From positions 17,321,001 through 17,385,000 of the forward strand of contig OX335645.2 in NCBI GenBank assembly GCA_946894095.1: a stretch of DNA of 64,000 nucleotides, read 5' to 3'. The position numbers and the translations under genes were made by a program. Source of the stretch: Incurvaria masculella. Lineage: Eukaryota; Arthropoda; Insecta; Lepidoptera; Incurvariidae. The notes beneath the pieces are model-generated. The model made no database searches, had not been told where the DNA came from, and saw only the letters and a list, made by a program, of their open reading frames with translations. Positions 1-11,905 of this stretch are shown here, piece after piece; positions within the stretch are counted from its first letter, which is position 1; each line of letters starts with the position of its first letter.

Positions 1-22
1 TCCATCCATCCATCCATCCATT
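1..22 (+). repeat. (TCCA)n microsatellite
   Basis: Five TCCA units at the window edge; may extend outside. Confidence 0.85.
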
Positions 23-490
23 ATTACAAACTTTCCCCTTTATATTATTTATTAGATATTAGATAATAAGCCCAGGAGTTCATGTACGGATTAAATCAAG
101 AACGTTATATTTTGATGGGCTTTGGAGGCAAGAAAAACAATAAACGCTCAGTTGGGATGTAACAGTTTATAAGCTCCAAGGTAACACATTCGATCGGGCG
201 ATTGTGGACGAGGTCCCACATATTTTTGCAAACTATGAATCCAGGTCTCTTTCGCCGCATCCAGTTAAAGTTCTAATCTGTGAAACTGGAACTTAAATAG
301 CACAATAATTAAATAAAAATGGCTTTAACAATGCTTTTGACTCACATTCAAAGATGTCAGTCAAGAGACAACTTCCAGTCTTATGAAGTAGTGGATATAA
401 ATATTATAATCATGGTTATTATGGAGATTATTGAATTTTAACAAGCAATTAGTTTATACATGGATAAAATCTTGTGATCAAAGCGATTAC
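23..490. other. No feature recognised
   Basis: AT-rich sequence up to the Tc1/mariner relic; no open frame of interest. Confidence 0.6.
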
Positions 491-753
491 TACAGGGTCC
501 GTCACTCGAACTGTTACTTCTATTTTCAAAATAATAATGACAGCGCGCCAAATTTTGGTGAAACGTCAATTTGTTTCATCTTTTTAAGTGGGCGAAAAGA
601 GCGGGAATAAATTTGAATTGTATAATAAATTTTCGCAATGGATATTAAAACCTAACATTGTGATCGTTTTGTATTTGACCAGAAAATCACAACCAGTCAT
701 CGTTCGAGAGCTCCGACATTTACATGTGAACAAAATGTTATTGCATCGAACCA

Positions 754-1124
754 TTAAGGATGTTCCGACCCATACAATGTTTTTTTTACACAGAACGCAA
801 AAAGTATTGCACTTTAAGGCACGAATTCGTCAAAAATATTAAATATAGCCAAAGTAGTTGCAGCGAAAACAATTTCACAATTTCAGGATTATTGGTTTTG
901 TTACAATTTATTTAAATACGATTTTTATTTAACAGCGCCATCTAACGGTGTAAAACTTCTAATCGGCAATTACAACGAAACCATTAAACCTGAAATTGTG
1001 AATATGTTTTCGCTGCAACTACTATGGCTATATATCATATTTTTGAAGAATTCGTGCCTTAAAGTGCAATACTTTTTGCGTTCTGTGTAAAAAAAAAACA
1101 TTGTATGGGTCGGAACATCCTTAA
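754..1124. mobile_element. TTAA-flanked foldback MITE, family 1, copy 1
   Basis: Nearly the whole element is an imperfect inverted repeat. The left end TTAAGGATGTTCCGACCCAT mirrors the right end; internal arms share AGAACGCAAAAAGTATTGCA and GCACGAATTCGTC. TTAA borders both ends, as in copy 2 at 13375-13752. A TTAA target suggests piggyBac-type mobilisation; this is inference, since no transposase is present. Confidence 0.85.
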
Positions 1125-1139
1125 GCGTTATAACCTAGC

Positions 1140-1700
1140 ATTGCTAAACGGCATAGAGGCGGTTATCCGAAAATAGCAGTATCACATGATATGGTTCGAA
1201 AGGTAAAGGCTCGAATTCAAGGAAATCCTCACCACTGTTCTTCAAAATTTGCGAAAAGTCAGACAATACCCGACTCAAGTAATCGGCGCATACTGAAATA
1301 AAAAGAATTGCAACTGAAGCCCTAACAACAAGATACAAAAATTACAGCATCTTATTTCAGCGCAGAAGGCAGTTCGACTACAAAGAGCTCAAGCACTGAA
1401 AGTCTTGCGTCGCGATCTGGAAAACATTGTTTTTTCTGATGAAAAAATGTTTACTGTCTAACAGTATATAAACAAACAATATTTTCGTGTTTGGCTACAG
1501 GGAAAATCCAACGAGAATTTAGACGATGGAGTTCCCGTTCGTAAGCAAGCGCCCGCTACTGTTAGGTCTCGGCTGCAGTGACCGCAAATGGTCGCTATTC
1601 ACTCGTGTTTATCGAGTAGGGCGTCAAAGTCAACCAGCAAGTGTATGCAAAAGGTCTCAAATGAGGCGGTCATACCATGTGCACGTGTAAACAATGCAGT
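1140..1700 (+). pseudogene. Tc1-like transposase relic
   Basis: Fragments described for 493-1900; the DDE motif start FSDEKMFTV lies near 1430-1460, followed at once by a TAA stop. Only the first Asp region is recognisable. Confidence 0.7.
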
Positions 1701-2344
1701 ACGAAATGCTGGACGTTCCAACAACACTCAGCATCGTCTCAGAAAGCTCTTATCTATGGATCAAAGGTGACTATATCGAACAATAACAATTATTGTCTTA
1801 AAATTAAATGTTTTATTGTGATATATTTTTTAATGAAGGGTTCATTAAAAAACTAAATAACATCATTTTCAATTGGTAACACTTCGAGTGATGGACCCTG
1901 TACATAACCACAGGATTTGAGTGTCGAACAAAGTTCGCTTATACATTTAGTGTAACTGTAATCAACGATGGTGAGAGGGAGATTAAAAAAAAACCATATA
2001 TAGGTTGTTAACGGAGAAATGGTCCAAAAAGATAACCACGTATTCCTCGGTATATTTGGAGCTAAAAAGGTAGAAGATATTTTGTTGTACGACATGAAAA
2101 AGATCCTCCCCATACATTTTAAATACCTACAAATAAAATGTATTTCCTTTTTGTTTCAAATATGCCAAGGAATACGCTAACGTTTGGGCCATACCTCCAC
2201 TAAAACCTTGTATATGTCGGCATATGATCAAAATTCGTTGAATGAGGGAATCTCATTCTATGAACTGATGACTTCATTACAGCCTTAAAGATAACATGAA
2301 GAAACTTTTAGAAAATTTAGTTTTGTTTTAATATCAATCAAAAA

Positions 2345-2760
2345 ACTCTATTTGTTACACCTCGTAGTGTAGGGACTAAAATATTGTCTTTCATGCAAGA
2401 GGTTATGGGCTCAGATCCTCGCATCTGTTATACACCACTTTATCTTGCGAGTTGTTCATGGTTCGGAACCCATGTAAAACTGTAGGTCACCTTACCCTAC
2501 TAGGTGACAGGGTTAAGCCCGCCTGGGTTGGTATCACCGCATTAGGAAAAACTATGGACGAAGTGGCGATAGATCATTGTCTGTATTTTCCACCCATGGT
2601 ATCCGTGTGCAGCCGTGATTCTGTGTAAAGGAAGGTCCTGGCCGGTCACCTAATTCCTTCTGGAATTTGTTGAATTAGGCTTATATCATGACGGTAGTTG
2701 TGTTACATTAGTCATCCATGTCAGGTTCCATAATAATACCTAACCTTACATTCGTTGGAA
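2345..2760 (+). repeat. tRNA-derived SINE family A, near full length
   Basis: The head carries A-box-like GTAGTGTAGGGAC and B-box-like GGGCTCAGATCC. The body includes AAACTGTAGGTC and GCCCGCCTGGGTTGGTA; the tail AGTCATCCATGTCAGGTTCC is shared with the other family copies. Confidence 0.75.
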
Positions 2761-2825
2761 TTTATTAACGTGCAGATATTTAAATGATAAATGCATGCTC
2801 TACGAAAACTAAAAACAATCAAAAT

Positions 2826-3624
2826 AAAACAAATTATTTAAAAATATAAAAAACCCGACAGCGTTAAAAATTGTAACTTAAAATTTACTTAGTAAAGAAA
2901 CTGAAAAGATAGAAACAAGTTGAAAAATTAAATATTTCTTGTGTTTGAATGATCATGGTTGACAGTGTTTACAAACGCAGTCGGAGGCATAAGATACATT
3001 AACTACGATTTATATTTTCAATGGTGTGCCTATGCAAATTTCACGATGATCGGTTGAGTTCGCAAAACAGACAAACTTACTTTCGTATTTATTATATGAC
3101 AGTTAGGAGATTATAATTTGTCTCAATAAGTATATTTTTGCTATACCCATATCACTAAAAAAACCGCTAGTCATTAATAATGGAATGTATTGGGAAACAT
3201 ATAATATATCATTATATAATTTATATTGTGCATCAAATACATTACCTTTTTTGTTATTCAATTCATTGAAAGTGTACCCATGTAAATTTCATGATGATTG
3301 GTGACACCGAGAACGAGAAAAAAAAACCTCACTTTAGACATAAAAATGAAAGATAGGATATTGGAACTTCCCCCCCCCCCCCCCACGTATTTTCTTGCTC
3401 CACCGAAATAATCCATAAAATCGCTAGTCATTCACTATGGAACGTACTGGGGCTATTTGATGCCTCCGACTGCGTTTGTAAACACTGTCAACCATGATCA
3501 TTCAAACACAAGAAATATTTAATTTTTCAACTTGTTTCTATCTTTTCAGTTTCTTTACTAAGTAAATTTTAAGTTACAATTTTTAACGCTGTCGGGTTTT
3601 TTATATTTTTAAATAATTTGTTTT
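2826..3624. mobile_element. Foldback element with ~165 bp inverted arms that look identical
   Basis: Arms 2826-2990 and 3460-3624 appear identical in reverse complement by eye, including GACAGTGTTTACAAACGCAG. The ~470 bp centre holds two diverged copies of a unit containing GCAAATTTCACGATGATCGG and CGCTAGTCATTCACTATGGA plus a poly-C run at 3370-3384. No coding capacity. Either a young foldback or an inversion/assembly product. Confidence 0.8.
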
Positions 3625-3915
3625 TTTCCAAATTATGTTTACACATCTAAGGGAAGATTGAAGTGAAGCTCTTAAAAAAATTAATTTTACGTACCAGGAC
3701 CCACCCAGCAAAAAAAACTCGGACCTATATACATACATGTACATCCCTACGCTGAAGGGAAAAGCAGTTTGCTATCAAAAGAGACGAAAGGTCGACAGGA
3801 CCAATTTCTTAAAAATCCCATTTTGGAAATTACGTCAAATGTCATGAAAACTAAATAAAGCGATCTAACAGGACTTATGAGGTCAGCACACATAATCCTG
3901 CTGTCAGATTTACCC

Positions 3916-4048
3916 CAGGGGGTCCATTCAGAGTAAGAGTGAGTTCGAATTCGCCACTAAATATCAACTCACTTTTTTAAATAGTTAATGTTTCCACACT
4001 TCTAGAACATCATTACAGTTAGGTAAAAATCTGGTTTGTCCCGTAAAT
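3916..4048. mobile_element. MITE family 5, partial copy
   Basis: GGGGGTCCATTCAGAGTAAG, AAATATCAACTCAC, GGTAAAAATCTGGTTTGTCC as in the left half of 59078-59324; the right end is absent. Confidence 0.65.
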
Positions 4049-5304
4049 CCGTTGGAAGTACTCCGGATGGCGGAAGAAGTATTTCCATGGTGTAACCGAA
4101 AGGTAATTTTCGATTTTTTGGAGCTGGAGTTGGTGGACCGGGCGTTAGAAAAGTACGTTAAAAAATGTGAAAAATGTGTTGTTGTGTTTGTCATTTGTGT
4201 AACGACAATTCTACAGGAACTACTCACATTACATTTGCTAGGGAACGCTGAATGTGGTAGGAGCACTTTCTCGTATTTATGTTTCAAATTATAGAAAGCG
4301 ATAACCGAACTTTGAGCTTTTGAATTCAGCATAAACATCGAACTTTGCGTAAAGTTCCTTCATTGCTCTCCTTAATATTTCGTATGTCTGGAATGTTGAT
4401 GAAATGATTTCAAGTGTTTCGCCTGTAACTTGTAATCAAGTATCTATGTTTTCATTTGACCAATAACTCCCCCGCTGTGACCGTGGTTAAGGCAAAGCCT
4501 TTTAAGTTAATAGTCCATAAAATGTCAACCCAACAATCACTTATCGGGCTCATAAAATGAGCACAAAACGATGCCCAAAGTTCGCGACGGCGCCTAGGAG
4601 GAGCATAACGTGGAAAACTTCATGGACTTCAATGTTATTTCTCGAGAATAAGTGAAAGAGAGATGTTCTGTTTTACTTTTTGTAATAATCGGATATATTA
4701 CTTAACCCTTGTTTTATGGACCTGGATTTATTTATTTTATTCTCAACACACCACTTGGGAAGAAAGTGCCATGCCAGGACCGTTCTTGTATTGCATGGCT
4801 GCACTGAACTAGATGGAAAATACTGAAAACTTTTATGGCTCTTCGATCATCTTTCATGCGATGCGATGTTACCAACCCGGGCGGGAATAAAAAAGTATTG
4901 TATAAGCCATCCACGTACAGTTACATAAAAAATTTAAAACATGTTTGTGAAGACGATCATACAGACGGACAGAGTTTCTTAATAAGGGTTTTTTTCTGTT
5001 GATCCACGGAACCACATTATAATAGGTTCCAGACCCCATCACAACCGCCCACAGTAACACATAAATCGAGGATATTGATGGTTGGAAAAACGCAATATTG
5101 GACACAATAGCGTAATATCACCGCAAAAATTGTCAGGAGGCATCGCGATAATACGCAAAATGAGCAACGCACGACCCAGCCCCCATGTATACCGAGTTGG
5201 ATAATATGATTTGGTCATACAATACTATATTCCGTGAGACTTGTCTAGCTAGATCACAGACCCTAGCATAAACAAAAGTTTAGACCTATAATAAATATAC
5301 CTAA
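4049..5304. other. No gene recognised
   Basis: Short overlapping ORFs on both strands at 3985-4338 look like chance; a SINE fragment is at 4740-4895. Confidence 0.55.
4740..4895 (-). repeat. SINE family A, fragment
   Basis: Minus-oriented body fragment (GCCATGCCAGGACC, CAACCCGGGCGGG). Confidence 0.65.
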
Positions 5305-5795
5305 GTGTATGCGCTAGATAGCATAACGGGTATAGCAACAGGCAGTAATCTAAAAGTCGCAGGTTCGACCCCTGCTTCAGCTATACATGTGCAAGTTCGA
5401 AATTATTATGCTCGTTCCAAATGCTTCACATGCCTACATGTGCATGTTTGTGCTGTGTCGGTTCCGGCACGAATACAATACAATTTGGCCCACTGGATTT
5501 CTTCCCGTGCAGGTCGTAAGAGCCGACTAAGGAATTCGTCGTTAGTGGTTCGGATTCAACGTTAAACTGTAGGTCCTCTTCCTTAAACCAGCTCAGGTTG
5601 GTACCATGGCTTTGATTAAGCGATGGTTGAAGCGGCAATGAGAATTGTCCATGTTTTCCATCCAGTTCAATATAAATATCTGTGCAATAAAAGGAAGGCA
5701 TGGCACCTAGTTCCCATGAGGTGTGTCGGGCTAATATCATGACAATACGTGTGGTATTCGCAATCCATGTCAGTCACATGAAAAGAACATACCTA
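5305..5795 (+). repeat. tRNA-derived SINE family A, full length with tRNA-like head
   Basis: Head 5315-5385 contains GTCGCAGGTTCGACCCCTGC, a canonical pol III B box and T-arm-like pairing. The body and tail (GGCACCTAGTTCCCATGAGG, AATCCATGTCAG) match the family. I do not call a functional tRNA. Confidence 0.75.
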
Positions 5796-7167
5796 GAAAC
5801 ATACTCGTATGTTTCTATATTATCCATTATGGTAGGTACATAGTTATTCGCCGTGGCTGGCCGAAGTCTTTAAGATTATCTTTATACACAAAATTCCGTT
5901 TATGTGTTTGCAATTCTTCTCCTCCTAAACAGCTTGACCGATATTAGTGATTTTTTTTTGTACTTTTTCTATAACCTATAGCTGGATCCGATAAGACGCT
6001 GTTGTCAAGATCCATATATGTTTTAATTTCCACCCATTTTTTTTTATTTCTTACATAAAAAACATGGCCAAAACAAAATACCGAGCGGAGCCGGGAACCT
6101 CAGCTAGTATTAACTATAATAATGGTGATTTTACGTAGCACAAAAATAGCGTACAAGAACAGGTGACACTAGAGATTATCTGCATCAATTATTAGTTCGA
6201 CTCTGTCATTTACTTGGGGCTATGGAAGAAGCATTCACCCCCATATTGGATTAGCGGAGTGAGCCCCCAGATTCGTCTCGCCAGATCGATTTTGTGCGAT
6301 TTGTCAGCAAATGTGTCGCCAGAATTGTATGATTTGCTACACTTTTGCAAATTCTAGATTTAATTTATTCGACATTCTTTCCTATAACTGTAACATTATT
6401 TTCGGACTCCAATCGTTTATGGACCATGCTAGAATAGGTGACGATTTTGGTCAGGGTAATAATACTTTGCTTAGAATCCGAGATCTCATAGCCAATCAGA
6501 TGACTTGAAGCTCGGTCTTGAACATAAGCATTCTGTAAGCTAAATCAACAAGATGCTTACATGGTCACAAAGTGTGCCCTAGCCTCAAAAAAAATTTATA
6601 AATACAAAACATGTTGCCACTTGCTGTATAAATGGCGGCGGGCGCAAACAGCCCCAATATTTTTTTAATTCAAAGAATGTCTTTGTAAGAGCTGTGAAAA
6701 CTAAACATATGGAAAATTATATTAAATTATCTTATAGGATGGTCTTAATATGGAAATTATACTCCCTATAATTTAGTTAGTCCTATATTCTTGCGATCTA
6801 CTTGCAATACATTCTGAAAATCTAATACGATCGTATCATATAATATAACCACTCAAATTACAAAAAGGGATATTTTGCGGAGCCGAGGGCCATAAATATA
6901 TTACGGGAATAACCATAAAGCCGCGGAGAGGTCGGGCTCATTGATTAATACATTGCAGATAAAATATTATTTTATTATTCACGAGTCAGCCCGGAAGAAC
7001 CCCTTGCTGCAAAAAATGCTACCCAGCTATGATGCTAGCTACAATGTGGTTACAACTATTAGAATGAAACCATTAATCAGTTTTAATAGTGGTGTTAACG
7101 GTGTCGACGATGCACAGGCATCGTCTACCAGTGGTCTACACCGTTAGGTGTTGATAGAATTAACTTT
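5796..7167. other. No gene recognised; repeat tail near 6100
   Basis: 5870-6110 ends CGGAGCCGGGAACCTCAGCT, a kind of ending common in insect interspersed repeats. The rest is AT-rich with no support. Confidence 0.5.
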
Positions 7168-7461
7168 TTTAGGGTTCCGTACCCAAAGGGTGCCCACGGA
7201 CCCCTATTACTAAGCCTGCACTGTCCGTCCGTTCGTCCGTCCGTCCGTCCGTCCGTTCGTCCGTCCGTCCGTCCGTCCGTCTGTCACAGGGCTGTATCTC
7301 ATGAACCGAAATAGGTAGGCAGCTTAAATTTTCACAGAGTGTGTATTTATTTTGCCGCTATAACAATAAATAGGTAAAAACACGACAATATAGGACAGAC
7401 AGACGGACGGACGGACGGACGGGCAGCGGAGGTTGGCATCCTTTGGGTACGGAACCCTAAA
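7168..7461. repeat. GTCC-repeat family B, palindromic derivative
   Basis: Both ends are the same family end, inverted: TTTAGGGTTCCGTACCCAAA at left, its complement at right, each leading into a (GTCC)n or (GGAC)n run. The other end of the normal element (TTGGCCAAG-type) is missing. Confidence 0.75.
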
Positions 7462-7489
7462 CATTTGCATATGCTAGCAGTACCCCTCC

Positions 7490-7665
7490 CGGGTAGGTAC
7501 CATCGCATTTAATGAACGATGGTTAACGCGGTAATGAAAATTGTCCGTATTTTCAATCCAGTTCAACGTAGGCGAGCAATATAAGGTCCTAACATAGCAC
7601 CTAGTTCCCATGTGGTGTGTTAGGCTAATATCTGACGGTCAGTTAGGTATTAACCATCCACGTCG
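7490..7665 (+). repeat. SINE family A, 3' fragment
   Basis: Contains GGCACCTAGTTCCCATG-like and GGCTAATATC tail segments; the tRNA head is missing. Confidence 0.65.
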
Positions 7666-8074
7666 TAACATAAAAAAAAGTAAGCGCATAGAAAAATCGG
7701 GCTATCGTTATGAATATCGCGATAACATCATAATACTATCGATCTCCTAATCCAAGAAAAAATATGAATGGGGCTATCGATACTGCATCGGTCTATTCAT
7801 CTCTCCCCTCGACGGAACGCCGCCGGCGGCAGTTCGTCCCGCTGCTGCTTGCCTTTGTTCATTCGCGGGGGTAACGTAAATGGGTCAGCTTTTTGGCTAT
7901 TGATTTCCAGAAATGAGCCAGTCAGTCCACGTGCAAGGTTCATACACAGAAGGAGAATAAGATCTAAGCAGCGAATGGGCACAGCTATGGCATACGATGC
8001 ACCGGCCAAACTAAAAATGAACATGAGTGAAATTAGAATTTCGGTAGTTTTTTTTTTAGAATTTAGTATGAATG

Positions 8075-8150
8075 GCTAATGCCTCACCCACCGTCATCGT
8101 ATTAGCCTAACACATCGAACTTGCGAAGTAATTAGATAGCATGCCAGTAC
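8075..8150 (-). repeat. SINE family A, tail fragment
   Basis: Begins ATGGCTAATGCCTCACCCAC and reads into GCATGCCAGTAC, the minus-oriented tail of the family. Confidence 0.5.
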
Positions 8151-10689
8151 AACATTAAATTATTAAAAGTACCAAAAAAAAGATTTATTAAATTTTATTT
8201 CAGAAAAAGTTTATTTCATATTGTTTCTTGTAATTTCATCTATACTACAGAAGTAGATTACAAGAAGTAGATTAATGTATCGCATCAGATCTAGAAAAAA
8301 CTCCCTAGAAGTATTATTATACATTACTTGCCCTAGAGATACGTACACATCTAGTGAAAAACGTTTATGACTGTTCGTTCGTTACATTCGGTTCGGTAAA
8401 ATATCGCATCGTTTGGCAAACCTTTTATTTCCAGACGTCAATAAAATTTATTATTTGGACGTTAGACGATAGAGGTCAATATTTTTAATATTTAAACGTC
8501 TTTTTAGTTACCTACTATAGCAAAGCGAGATCCTACTCGACTAATAACTCGATTAGTGCTTGCTAACGCGCTAGATATAGCTTTACGATGATGTGTAAAA
8601 TAATTTCAGTACAAATTACGCAAGAATTGGTCGTGTGGTAAATGTGTAGAGGCGCCGTTGTACATAACGGTAAAGCAAGAAAGGTCAATATTATTGAAAT
8701 TTTAACAGATCTGTAGCGTATACATACCTATATCTCACATTATTTTTCAACCTGTTTAGAAATGTTTCCTTTTTTGGTATCCCAGAATATTGTGCGTTTA
8801 GCGGTCACATTTTTTTTCGAGATATGCAACTGCATGAAACGACATGGGCAGTTTTTCCGCAGCTGTGTTCGTTTGTTAAGTAAATACGATGCGCTGTAAG
8901 AAAATTGTGTCAATCCGACTCGGAATAATTTTAAAGTACAAATATTGGCAGATGCTATGTTTTCACAATGACCTAACTTTTAGTTTTATTGTAAATTTTG
9001 TGTTGCAACTCAGAAGAACCTCCAGAAATCAAACAATGGAGTTTTTCGACCGGATAGTGTGACGGTCTTCAACTAGTACTGAAGTACTAGTAAAAGATGT
9101 AGGTTTGATACGTTCTGGTCGGCAATGTATGCCATGTTCATTTACAAGTGATACTTTATCACAAACTGAAAATAAAACATGCCACGACTTTTAAAAAAAC
9201 TAAAAAAATACTCTCCATTTAATTCTTTAACATGGATCAATGTCAACAAAGGGTTGTCTTTATTCGAGTTTTCGCATGATACTCTCAGAATAAAAGTGCT
9301 AAATTACTGTTAATGTACGAACGTATATTAAAATCATTTATTTTATTTATAAATAGAGCAGAAGTTAATTCCCTTCCTCAATTATCTGAATAAAAGTCTT
9401 TATAGTAATTATAAGTATGCATTTTATTACAAACTGAAAAACGAATAGTAACATTTCGGATCTAATTACAACAAGCGTGAATGATACAAAAATGTAAGGG
9501 CGACATCTTTATCCCATTTATTTAACTGGCCATAATTCAAATCTAGCGGAAAGTTTTAATTACTATCATATTAAACAGTAGTAATAATCGACTGTTATTA
9601 ATTACTCGCATCTAATGGAGAAATGTAATAAATAGTACTCGAACATATGTTGGGTTCCATCTACATCCAGCCTGAGTCGATGCAGCAATCTGTGGATATT
9701 GTTTGTGCTCGATTCAAATATTTCCGATCCAAAGGCATTAAATTCTTTATCGGAATTTAATGTCTTTGGATCAGAAATTATTTTATTAATAATGTTTTCA
9801 CTCGTAGTTCGAATATCGCGGTGATTTGACGTCTTGACTATGCCATGAAAGGAACATAAAAGGATTAGTGTCTACACATTCAGAACAGCTTTTATTTTCC
9901 TTTTTATAAAGTCCTTTTTTTCTTTTTAGAAAGTTACAATTTAAATTTCGTGAAGTTATTACCACACCCCGCTACGCTTCTTCTTGAACCAGCGACTAGC
10001 GATACGAGCGACGTGGTCGGCGAAAAGTTTTAACCAAGGCCAAAGACCACAGACAAAAGAGGAGAGAAGCATAGACCAGGGCATAGACAAAAGAGGAGTG
10101 GAGGCTAGATTTGATCACACGTCTCCGGCACGGACGGACTGTGCCACCGCGCTCGTAATATTTATTCCTTCATGATTCCTTTGAGGCCCCGTTTTCAAAT
10201 ACAGTTTTCTCGAACTCTATTTGGACGGTTTCTTTCAAACGAAACCCAGCACATGCAATTCATAATTAGCCGTCCTTCAGAAACAAGAAACCTAGATGAC
10301 GGTCGGTCGTTAGGCCTCGGCTTCCCTAGCATAACTCATAGAGGCTTATGCCATCAGCGGCAGAGCCCACATGTGTGGCCCGCTCTCGTTAGCTTCACTC
10401 GCTTCCCACATAAATTGATTGAATAATTGTGCATATTCATTAAGACGGTCGTTTTCATTCACACGATGTAAATGTGACTGCACGAGTAAGCTAACTGGGG
10501 TGGGCTCAGTAATCATAACAGCGTGGCAAAGAGAAAGGTGAATATTAAAAAACGGTTTCAATTTCAATTTATCAACTTTTTGTAAGACAAACTACACTAA
10601 TTTACTTAACAAACTGATTGATCAATTCAGCTCAACGTTGCACAATTTTACCCAATATTTATTAGTAAAAGATAAATTATTTTTTGGCT
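8151..10689. other. No gene recognised
   Basis: Mostly AT-rich. 9980-10420 is less AT-rich with short ORFs that lack recognisable motifs; a hairpin is at 9726-9772. Confidence 0.5.
9726..9772. repeat. Hairpin with 20 bp arms
   Basis: GATCCAAAGGCATTAAATTC and GAATTTAATGTCTTTGGATC pair with one mismatch. Confidence 0.65.
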
Positions 10690-10840
10690 GGATATTCATC
10701 TGAAGCAGAATTCTGAATCTAATCTGAGCCCATCAGGGACGAGTAAGTTCATCAATCAATGACAGAGCCACAACATTTTAACGGGTTTCGAACGCCCATG
10801 TCAGAAATCGAACCACTGGGCCATCAAGTTAATAGATCGG
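10690..10840 (-). repeat. SINE-like tRNA head, different family
   Basis: Minus strand GATGGCCCAGTGGTTCG (A box) and GGGCGTTCGAAACCCG (B box) in tRNA-like order, followed by non-family-A sequence. Confidence 0.5.
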
Positions 10841-11639
10841 AATAAACTGTGGTTAACAATTTACCTAGATCAAACAAAAATTAGGCATTGAAGTTTCGAA
10901 ATTTAGTTATGTACAATTCTCCTTATTGTAAATATCGCTTTTTACCCTGGAATTATTTTTCTTGTAAGCTATGCAAAAGCGGACAGTTCAACTTAAAATG
11001 TATTACTTTACTCGTATTATCATAATAACACCAATTCACAGCTACATTGAATTGCATTGAAAATACCGAAAATTTTACGTTGCTTTCGTTCGTATTTTTC
11101 TAATTTGATGGCAGCCACCAAAGCTTATTTTTTGTCAATAAAAAACATAATTGATGTTCATTACTTTCTATTTAATGTATTATGAATTGTGAATTTTCCA
11201 AGAAATCTAAGAAGCCATCTATCCTTTCCTCTTTAATCGGTGATTTTCGTAACTTTATTCTCAAATTGTGTTGTTTTAATAATAGTGGCACACCATTGAG
11301 ACGTAGACATATATGTATTATGTAAAACGAGCGCGCTGTACAGTTTTGTGAGACACACGAGTAACGTATGATGGATGAGCTATCGGTTTCATGTTATCGT
11401 AGACGGCAGGCGCGCTACTCAATTTGCGAAACGGACTCGCTATGATGAAGCGCTCCGTTGGACGTCACAAAACTTATTTTCAAAATAACCTATATCTTTT
11501 TATAGGTAATTCCAAATTAAGTACCTATGCAAATGATATAAGACAATCTCATAGGGTAGCTCATTAGGCTAAACGTTGAACAAATTATTTTCTACTGGGG
11601 GACTGTAAAAACCACAGACTGAGAGAATTTTGGTTGCAC

Positions 11640-11735
11640 AAAATAGCGTCCTGCGAAATTCTTACGTGTCGTTGGAGCTCGAGATAATCAGTAAGCGAAT
11701 TCGTAAGCCGACTCCATCGCTGGCGCTTCCGTTTT
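11640..11735 (+). repeat. Interspersed repeat C, fragment
   Basis: TTCTTACGTGTCGTTGGAGC and AGTAAGCGAATTCGTAAGC, shared with 19485-19700 and 33300-33530. Confidence 0.55.
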
Positions 11736-11905
11736 TAGGGTTCCGTACGCAAAGGGTACCAATGGAACGCTATTACTAAGCCTCCGCTGTCCCTCCGTCC
11801 GTCTGTCACATGAACCGTAATAGGTAGGCAGTTGAAATTTTCACAGAGTGTGTATTTCTATCGCCACTATAAGAACAAATAGAAAAAAAAAATTAAGGGG
11901 GTTAA
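11736..11905 (-). repeat. GTCC-repeat family B, partial
   Basis: TTTAGGGTTCCGTACGCAAA, short GTCC run, CACATGAACCGTAATAGGTA, then lost. Confidence 0.75.

Larger units (their letters stand above)
493..1900 (+). mobile_element. Degenerate Tc1/mariner-superfamily element, split by a MITE
   Basis: Inverted ends CAGGGTCCGTCACTCGAACT (left) and CAGGGTCCATCACTCGAAGT (right, complement), each bordered by TA (491-492, 1901-1902), the Tc1/mariner target duplication. Internal plus-strand pieces in several frames read KVKARIQGNPHH, KAVRLQRAQALKVLRRDLE, then NIVFSDEKMFTV (first catalytic Asp) and KQAPATV, as in Tc1-like transposases. Several stops and shifts make it dead. A 371 bp MITE at 754-1124 interrupts the N-terminal region. 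A second copy is at 57060-57446. Confidence 0.82.

Noticed and set aside
588..842. 84-residue plus-strand ORF
   Set aside because: It crosses the border between the Tc1-like relic and the inserted MITE at 754, so it is a chimera of two elements.
3370..3384. Poly-C run
   Set aside because: Homopolymer inside the foldback centre; may be a sequencing-length artefact, no function inferred.
5315..5390. tRNA gene suggested by GTCGCAGGTTCGACCCCTGC
   Set aside because: The cloverleaf is incomplete and it is followed by the SINE family A body, so it is the SINE head.
7797..8024. Minus ORF with hydrophobic stretches resembling membrane segments
   Set aside because: Considered as a later exon of the SUEL gene; no matching acceptor phase or motif found.
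10346..10567. Minus-strand ORF in a less AT-rich patch
   Set aside because: No motif and no convincing splice sites.
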